DNA of 64,000 bases, from assembly GCF_031885415.1 (NCBI RefSeq), contig NZ_CP116871.1, positions 310,001 to 374,000 on the forward strand, given 5' to 3'. The notes under the pieces are model-generated. The model was not told the DNA's origin. It saw nothing but the letters and a program-made list of their open reading frames with translations, and searched no databases. The DNA is from Microbacterium forte. Lineage in GTDB: Bacteria > Actinomycetota > Actinomycetes > Actinomycetales > Microbacteriaceae. A program made the translations under genes and the position numbers. Shown piece after piece: positions 59,792-64,000 of this stretch (position 1 is the stretch's first letter; every line of letters begins with the position of its first letter).

Positions 59792-60628
59792 GTGGACAGA
59801 GAAGCACTGGCCGAGTTCCTCGTGCGACGCAGGGAGCAGCTGAAGCCGTCAGACGTCGGGCTCGGCGCGGGAGCGCGCCGCCGCACTCCCGGTCTCCGTC
59901 GCGAGGAGGTCGCGCAGCTCGCAGCCATGTCGACCGACTACTACGCGCGCCTCGAACAGCAGCGCGGTCCGCAGCCCAGCGTGCAGATCCTCGCCTCGCT
60001 CGCACGGGCGCTGCGGCTGACTCCCGACGAGCGCGACTACCTGCATCGCATCTGCGGGCACAGCGCCCCGGACCGCACGACCTTCACCGACTACGTGCAT
60101 CCGGGCATGCTCCGTGTTCTCGACCGCCTCGATGACACGCCCGCCTTCGTCGTCTCGATGCTCGACGAGGTCCTGATCCAGAATGACGCCGCACGGGCGC
60201 TGCTCGGCGACGTCAGCGGTCTGGAGGGTATCGAGCGCAGCGGGATCTACCGCTGGTTCGCGCACCCGCATGACGAGCGCGGGCGCTACCCGGAGCAGGA
60301 TCACCTGAGGCACAGTCGTGTGCTCGTGGCGTCGCTCCGGTCCGCATACGGCGCGCTCGGCGAGCGCTCACGAGCCGGCGAGATCGTGCGCGAGCTCATC
60401 GTCCGCAGCCCGGAGTTCGCCGAGCTGTGGAACGTGCACGAGGTGCGGCGGCGTTTCGAAGACCACAAGGTCCTCATCCATCCGGAGATCGGTCCGATCG
60501 AGGTCGACTGCCAGGCGCTGTTCACCGAGGACGAATCCCAGGCGCTCATCGTGCTGACAGCAGCGCCGGGAAGCGATGCGGCGAGCAAGCTCGAACTGCT
60601 CAGAGTGCTCGGGACACAGCGGGTCTGA
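59792..60628 (+). CDS. XRE-family regulator with MmyB-like sensor domain
   Basis: 278 residues from GTG 59792. N-terminal HTH TPGLRREEVAQLAAMSTDYY with RLEQQRGPQPSVQILASLAR, then an MmyB-type PAS-like domain (YRWFAHPHDERGRYPEQDHL, VIRRSPEFAELW-like, here LIVRSPEFAELWNVHEVRRR). Such regulators sit next to the SDR or oxidoreductase gene they control. Tail-to-tail overlap of 29 bp with the next gene. Confidence 0.9.
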   Translation: MDREALAEFLVRRREQLKPSDVGLGAGARRRTPGLRREEVAQLAAMSTDYYARLEQQRGPQPSVQILASLARALRLTPDERDYLHRICGHSAPDRTTFTDYVHPGMLRVLDRLDDTPAFVVSMLDEVLIQNDAARALLGDVSGLEGIERSGIYRWFAHPHDERGRYPEQDHLRHSRVLVASLRSAYGALGERSRAGEIVRELIVRSPEFAELWNVHEVRRRFEDHKVLIHPEIGPIEVDCQALFTEDESQALIVLTAAPGSDAASKLELLRVLGTQRV

Positions 60629-61535
60629 CCGGCAGCCAGCACGACACCCTGCTGCTGTACTCCACGAATTCCGACCCGAATCTCGCTTCGAGATCCGCCT
60701 CCTCGAGCGGTCGCACGACCGAGTTCCACAACAGCGATCCAAAGAGCGAATACGCGACGACGAGCCAGGAGCCCATGATGAGGCCCACGCTGATGCCCTG
60801 CGCGATGCCGGCGACCGCCATCGGGTTGCGCACGTATCGATAGGGGCCGGAGATCACGAGTCGCCGCGCCATCTGCGACGGGAGCGGGGTGCCCTCGCCC
60901 TCGACCGACATCGACACGGCCGACCAGATTCCGAGGGCGGTCGCGGCGACGAGAAGCACACCGCCGGCCAGGTGGACGACGAACGGAACCTCGATGCGCA
61001 GCGACCACCGGGCCTCGACGAGCGACACCACGATGGGGATGACCACCAGGAAGGTGCCCCAGAAGAACAGCGTCTGCAGTCCGGTGCGGGCGAGCAGCGC
61101 TCGCGTGCGGATGCTCGCAGCCGGCCGGAAAGCGAGCGGACCGGTGACCAGCCATTCCACGGGTGCTCGCCCGCAGAGCAGGACGATTCCCGCCGCTGCG
61201 CTCGCCCCGGCAGCGATCACCATGACCAGGGCGCCCCATCCGGCGAGGCCCGTCGCCGTGGCGTAGACGGCCATACCGGCGGCGACGATGGCCGTCCACG
61301 GAACAGCGACCCAGACAGCCCACCGGAAACCCGCTGCGATGACAGCCGAACCGATGACGAAGAGCGGGATGTCGAACACCGCCACGAGTCCCGCCGGCAG
61401 GTCTCCGAGGGTGAGACGACGCACGTCGTCCGACAGCGCCGCCGCGATCCACCAGGCCACTCCCGCCAGAGCCTGCACAGCGAAATACAGCCGAGCGGTC
61501 ACCGGTGTGATCGGGATCCCTGCGATGACCGGCAT
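60600..61535 (-). CDS. Isoprenylcysteine/phospholipid methyltransferase-like membrane protein
   Basis: 311 residues, six to eight membrane segments. C-terminal GPYRYVRNPMAVAGIAQGIS, PLEEADLEARFGSEFVEYSS and the final RVSCWLP are the ICMT/PEMT signature that binds SAM at the membrane face. Substrate unknown. ATG 61535 lies 6 nt after a -10-like TAGACT (61547-61542 on this strand), implying a leaderless mRNA. Its 3' end overlaps the XRE gene. Confidence 0.85.
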   Translation of the reverse strand: MPVIAGIPITPVTARLYFAVQALAGVAWWIAAALSDDVRRLTLGDLPAGLVAVFDIPLFVIGSAVIAAGFRWAVWVAVPWTAIVAAGMAVYATATGLAGWGALVMVIAAGASAAAGIVLLCGRAPVEWLVTGPLAFRPAASIRTRALLARTGLQTLFFWGTFLVVIPIVVSLVEARWSLRIEVPFVVHLAGGVLLVAATALGIWSAVSMSVEGEGTPLPSQMARRLVISGPYRYVRNPMAVAGIAQGISVGLIMGSWLVVAYSLFGSLLWNSVVRPLEEADLEARFGSEFVEYSSRVSCWLPVRPAVSRAL

Positions 61536-61584
61536 GCCGCCAGTCTATGAGCGCCCTCTGCCGACGCCCGCTCAGGACGCCGCC

Positions 61585-62424
61585 TCAGGACTCCTCGTGC
61601 GACCCGGGATCTGCGTCGAACAGCCGTCCGTCTGCGCGTCCGAGCGCGGTGATCGCCTCGACCTCGGCGGTGGTCAGCACGATCTCTGCTGCGGCGAGGT
61701 TCGAGACCTGGTGTTCGAGAGAGGATGCCTTCGGAATCGCCACCGTCTCCCGTGCGATGTGCCAGGCGAGCACGGTCTGGGCGGGGGAGATGTCGTGCGC
61801 CGCGGCGACCTCACCGATCACCTGTTCCTCGATCAGCTGCTTCGCGCGTCCCAGTGGACTCCACGCCTCGGTGAGGATGCCGTTCTCGCGGTGATAGGCG
61901 AGCTGCTCGTCCTGCGGGAAGTACGGGTGCACCTCGATCTGGTTGACGACGGGGCGGACGCCGGTCTCGCGCTCGATGCGTTCGAGGTGCTCGGGGAGGA
62001 AGTTCGAGACGCCGATCTGTCTCACGACTCCGCGCTGCTGAGCCTCCACCAGCGCCTCCCATGCCTGCACGTACTCGTCCTGGTGCGGGTTCGGCCAGTG
62101 GATGAGGTGCAGGTCGATCGCGTCGACCCCCAGCCGTGACCGGCTCTCCTCGATGCTCGTCCGCGCCTTCGCGCGCGGGTGATGACGGCCGGGCAGCTTG
62201 GTCGTGACGATGAGTTCGGACGCGTCCACGTCGGATTCGCGCACCCCGCGGCCGACCGACCCCTCGTTCTCGTAGTTGAATGCCGAGTCGATCAGCCGGT
62301 ACCCGGCGCCGATCGCCGAGGCCACGGCATCCGCGCCTGCATCCCCGTTGAGGGCGTAGGTGCCGAGTCCGAGAGCGGGGAGGGCGAAGCCGTTGTGGGC
62401 CGTGAAGTGAGGGAGAGCCGTCAT
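61585..62424 (-). CDS. Aldo/keto reductase
   Basis: 279 residues. TIM-barrel AKR with GLGTYALNGD, the Asp-Tyr pair in IDSAFNYENEGSVGRG, the Lys in VTTKLPGRHHP and His in LIHWPNPHQDE; cofactor-binding end VAIPKASSLEHQVSNL. NADPH-dependent carbonyl reduction, substrate unknown. ATG 62424 is 6 nt downstream of a TACGCT -10 that overlaps the -10 of the divergent ychJ-like gene. Confidence 0.92.
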   Translation of the reverse strand: MTALPHFTAHNGFALPALGLGTYALNGDAGADAVASAIGAGYRLIDSAFNYENEGSVGRGVRESDVDASELIVTTKLPGRHHPRAKARTSIEESRSRLGVDAIDLHLIHWPNPHQDEYVQAWEALVEAQQRGVVRQIGVSNFLPEHLERIERETGVRPVVNQIEVHPYFPQDEQLAYHRENGILTEAWSPLGRAKQLIEEQVIGEVAAAHDISPAQTVLAWHIARETVAIPKASSLEHQVSNLAAAEIVLTTAEVEAITALGRADGRLFDADPGSHEES

Positions 62425-62446
62425 GGCGCCAGCGTACGCTGGAGCG
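62425..62446. promoter_or_regulatory. Symmetric bidirectional promoter with overlapping palindromic -10 elements
   Basis: The 22-bp gap between divergent starts holds the palindrome CCAGCGTACGCTGG (62429-62442). Read either way it offers TACGCT followed by exactly 6 nt and the ATG (62424 and 62447). Both transcripts would be leaderless. Confidence 0.6.
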
Positions 62447-62869
62447 ATGAGCGGACTGCAGAGGATGGCGCCAGATGACGGCGTCCCGGATAATGCGGCG
62501 CGTTGTCCGTGTGGCTCCGGAGATGTCTTCGGCGGATGCTGCGGGCCTCTGCTCGACGGGGCACTCGCAACCACGGCTGAGCGCCTGATGCGCTCGCGCT
62601 TCACGGCGTTCTCGATCAAGGATGCCGCGTACCTCCTGGAGACCTGGCATCCGTCGACCCGCCCCGCCGAGATCGACCTCGACGACGACGTGGTCTGGCG
62701 GCGCCTCGTGATCATCGATCGCGCCGGCGGTGGCCCTTTCGATCGCGACGGCGAGGTCGAGTTCGAGGCCTTCTGGCAGCAGGGCGCCGAGCGCGGTTCG
62801 CTCCGCGAGCGGAGCCGCTTCGTGCGCGAGGACCGCAGGTGGCTCTACCTCGACGGACAGGTCGGGTGA
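62447..62869 (+). CDS. YchJ family protein (UPF0225, SEC-C motif)
   Basis: 140 residues. SEC-C-like zinc motif CPCGSGDVFGGCCGPLL near residue 20, then the NTF2-like YchJ body (AERLMRSRFTAFSIKDAAYL, ETWHPSTRP, FEAFWQQG). Function unknown. Leaderless from the shared promoter. Confidence 0.87.
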   Translation: MSGLQRMAPDDGVPDNAARCPCGSGDVFGGCCGPLLDGALATTAERLMRSRFTAFSIKDAAYLLETWHPSTRPAEIDLDDDVVWRRLVIIDRAGGGPFDRDGEVEFEAFWQQGAERGSLRERSRFVREDRRWLYLDGQVG

Positions 62870-62903
62870 TGGACGTGACCGCGCAGCGACTAGATTTGAG
62901 AGC

Positions 62904-63653
62904 GTGAACGCCAGCCCAGAACACCAGCGCATCCTGCTCGACGTCGCCGACCTGGACCGGCGCATCGCGCAGGCGGAGCGCGCGCGCACCAAGCCCCCGC
63001 AGGCCGCCCGCATCACCGAGCTCGTCGCGATCCGTCAGGATCAGCTCCGCGAGCTGACCGCGCTGACCGGCACACGTGACGACGTGCGCACCGAGCTCAA
63101 GCGGCTCGAGTCCGATGTGAAGCTCGTCGAGCAGCGGCGGGCCCGCGATGCCGATCGCCTCGCCACGGCCACGAACTCCAAGGAGGCCCAGGCGCTCGAG
63201 CACGAGATCGCCAGCCTCGCCAGGCGCCAGAGCGACCTCGAGGACATCGAGCTCGATGTCATGGGTCGTGTCGAAGATGCCGACGCGGCGGTCGCCGCGC
63301 AGCAGGCTCTGCTCGGCACCACGACCGCAGAAGGAACCGCGCTCACCGCTCAGGCCAAGGCCGACGTCGCGGCCGCGACCGACCTCATCGCCCAGTTGAC
63401 GCGCGATCGCGAGGCGGTGACGGCATCCCTTCCGGCGCCGCTCCTGGCCGAGTACGCACGCCGCGCCGCGAACAGCGCCGGCGCCGCGAACAGCGCCGGC
63501 GCCGCGGTGCTGAGCCGTGGCACTTGCGAAGGCTGCCGGATGCTGCTCCCGGGCACCGACCTCAACGACATCCGCAACGCGCCGGACGACCTCGTGGTCT
63601 TCTGCCCCGAGTGCGGCTGCATCCTGGTGCGCACCGAGGAATCCGGGCTGTGA
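62904..63653 (+). CDS. Coiled-coil zinc-ribbon protein (DUF164/C4-type)
   Basis: 249 residues. Residues 1-190 are coiled coil (RILLDVADLDRRIAQAERAR, EHEIASLARRQSDLEDIELD); the C-terminal zinc ribbon is CEGC and CPEC about 30 residues apart. An 18-bp duplication gives the repeat AANSAG before the ribbon. GTG 62904 is 7 nt after TAGATT, leaderless type. Often located next to a DNA polymerase-like or RNase HI gene, as here. Confidence 0.87.
   Translation: MNASPEHQRILLDVADLDRRIAQAERARTKPPQAARITELVAIRQDQLRELTALTGTRDDVRTELKRLESDVKLVEQRRARDADRLATATNSKEAQALEHEIASLARRQSDLEDIELDVMGRVEDADAAVAAQQALLGTTTAEGTALTAQAKADVAAATDLIAQLTRDREAVTASLPAPLLAEYARRAANSAGAANSAGAAVLSRGTCEGCRMLLPGTDLNDIRNAPDDLVVFCPECGCILVRTEESGL
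63465..63500 (+). repeat. 18-bp tandem duplication in the zinc-ribbon gene
   Basis: GCCGCGAACAGCGCCGGC occurs twice back to back, followed by GCCGCG. Encodes AANSAG twice; probably replication slippage. Confidence 0.9.
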
Positions 63654-63678
63654 TCTCTGCGCCGCGAGCACGCCAGCG

Positions 63679-64000
63679 GTGAACTCGCGGCAGCAGACCG
63701 AACGTCGCGTCGTCCTGGTGGCGGCTCGCTCGGGCGGCTACACGGCGGTGGAACTCGATGCGGATGATGCCGAGGCACATCGGTTCGACCTCTCCGCGTC
63801 TGAGATGCCTGCGTGGGTCGCGGCTCAGGAGCGCGAGAATTCGCCGCGCTGGGTGATCCGCAGCGCCCGCGAGATCTACCCCGTCCTGCTCGACGCGGGG
63901 GTCATGCTCGCCCGCTCTCACGATCTGCTGCTCTGCCACGCGATTCTTCGCGACACGGACAAGGTCCCGCGCCCGCTCGCTCCGTCGTCGTCCTGGGTGC
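63679..64000 (+). CDS. Bifunctional 3'-5' exonuclease/DNA polymerase-like protein, N-terminal part (cut by window edge)
   Basis: 107 codons visible. The start GTG AAC TCG CGG gives VNSRQQTERRVVLVAARSG; later ENSPRWVIRSAREIYPVLLD and ARSHDLLLCHAILR match the opening of actinobacterial PolA-like proteins with an exonuclease domain and no 5' nuclease. The catalytic parts lie outside the window. Confidence 0.65.
   Translation, partial: MNSRQQTERRVVLVAARSGGYTAVELDADDAEAHRFDLSASEMPAWVAAQERENSPRWVIRSAREIYPVLLDAGVMLARSHDLLLCHAILRDTDKVPRPLAPSSSWV

Noticed and set aside
1-64000. CRISPR arrays, insertion sequences and prophage
   Set aside because: No spaced direct-repeat array, transposase or phage structural gene was found; the only tandem repeats are short and inside fliK and the zinc-ribbon gene.

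Overview
The window is high-GC DNA with dense, short-spaced genes, many GTG starts and ATGA/GTGA overlaps. It looks like an actinobacterium of the family Microbacteriaceae, probably Microbacterium. Support comes from the fasR-fabD-fabH-acpP-fabF operon next to a homodimeric-type aceE, the small DUF7882- and DUF6510-type proteins, a MetP/MetS-type transporter pair, and a complete actinobacterial flagellar locus. This assignment is inference from gene content.

Layout. 1-971: start of a MocR/GntR regulator diverging from a YczE-type membrane protein. 1034-8667 (minus strand): fatty-acid initiation and elongation genes, their PucR-type activator FasR, and pyruvate dehydrogenase E1. 8821-8893: tRNA-Val(TAC). 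9084-25030: accessory metabolism: a HIT protein, hydrolases, two MFS exporters, a STAND-type regulator, a PucR-type regulator, a frameshifted FAD oxidoreductase with its UBP-zinc-finger partner, a Dyp peroxidase, an amino-acid symporter pair, and a molybdoenzyme/ferredoxin-reductase/DUF6510 cassette. 25209-53878: the flagellar cluster. 54120-55408: an HU-like protein and a second FliA/WhiG-type sigma factor. 55445-64000: an orphan AAA+ ATPase, a Vsr-like endonuclease, an SDR/XRE pair, a methyltransferase-like membrane protein, an aldo/keto reductase, a YchJ protein, a zinc-ribbon coiled-coil protein, and the start of a 3'-5' exonuclease/DNA polymerase.

Flagellar cluster. Order: sigma, fliC, fliD, fliS, fliT-like, flgB, flgC, fliE, fliF, fliG, fliH, fliI, fliJ, small ORF, fliK, flgD, flgE, [P-type ATPase], flbD, motA, motB, fliM, fliN, fliO, fliP, fliQ, fliR, flhB, flhA, csrA, flgN, flgK, flgL, fliW. 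Six operon starts carry the same promoter-like pattern, (G/A)GTTAC, 16-17 bp, then GCGATAGTCG, which I read as the target of the FliA-type sigma factor(s).

The most interesting signal is in the leader RNAs. The flgB, fliH and fliP operons share a 5' untranslated region with two tandem hairpins. The first has the loop ACGGATC; the second has ACGGATC, ACGGACA or AGGGATC. They sit at nearly fixed distances (59-61 and 37-38 nt) from the start codon. The fliC leader has a hairpin with the hexaloop ACGGAT plus a second ACGGA overlapping the Shine-Dalgarno. GGA in a hairpin loop (ANGGA) is the hallmark of CsrA sites, and both csrA and its antagonist fliW are in the cluster. The inference is a cluster-wide FliW-CsrA post-transcriptional circuit covering rod, export-gate and filament operons but not the motAB operon, which has the same promoter and no such hairpin. 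No intergenic stretch exceeds about 300 bases.
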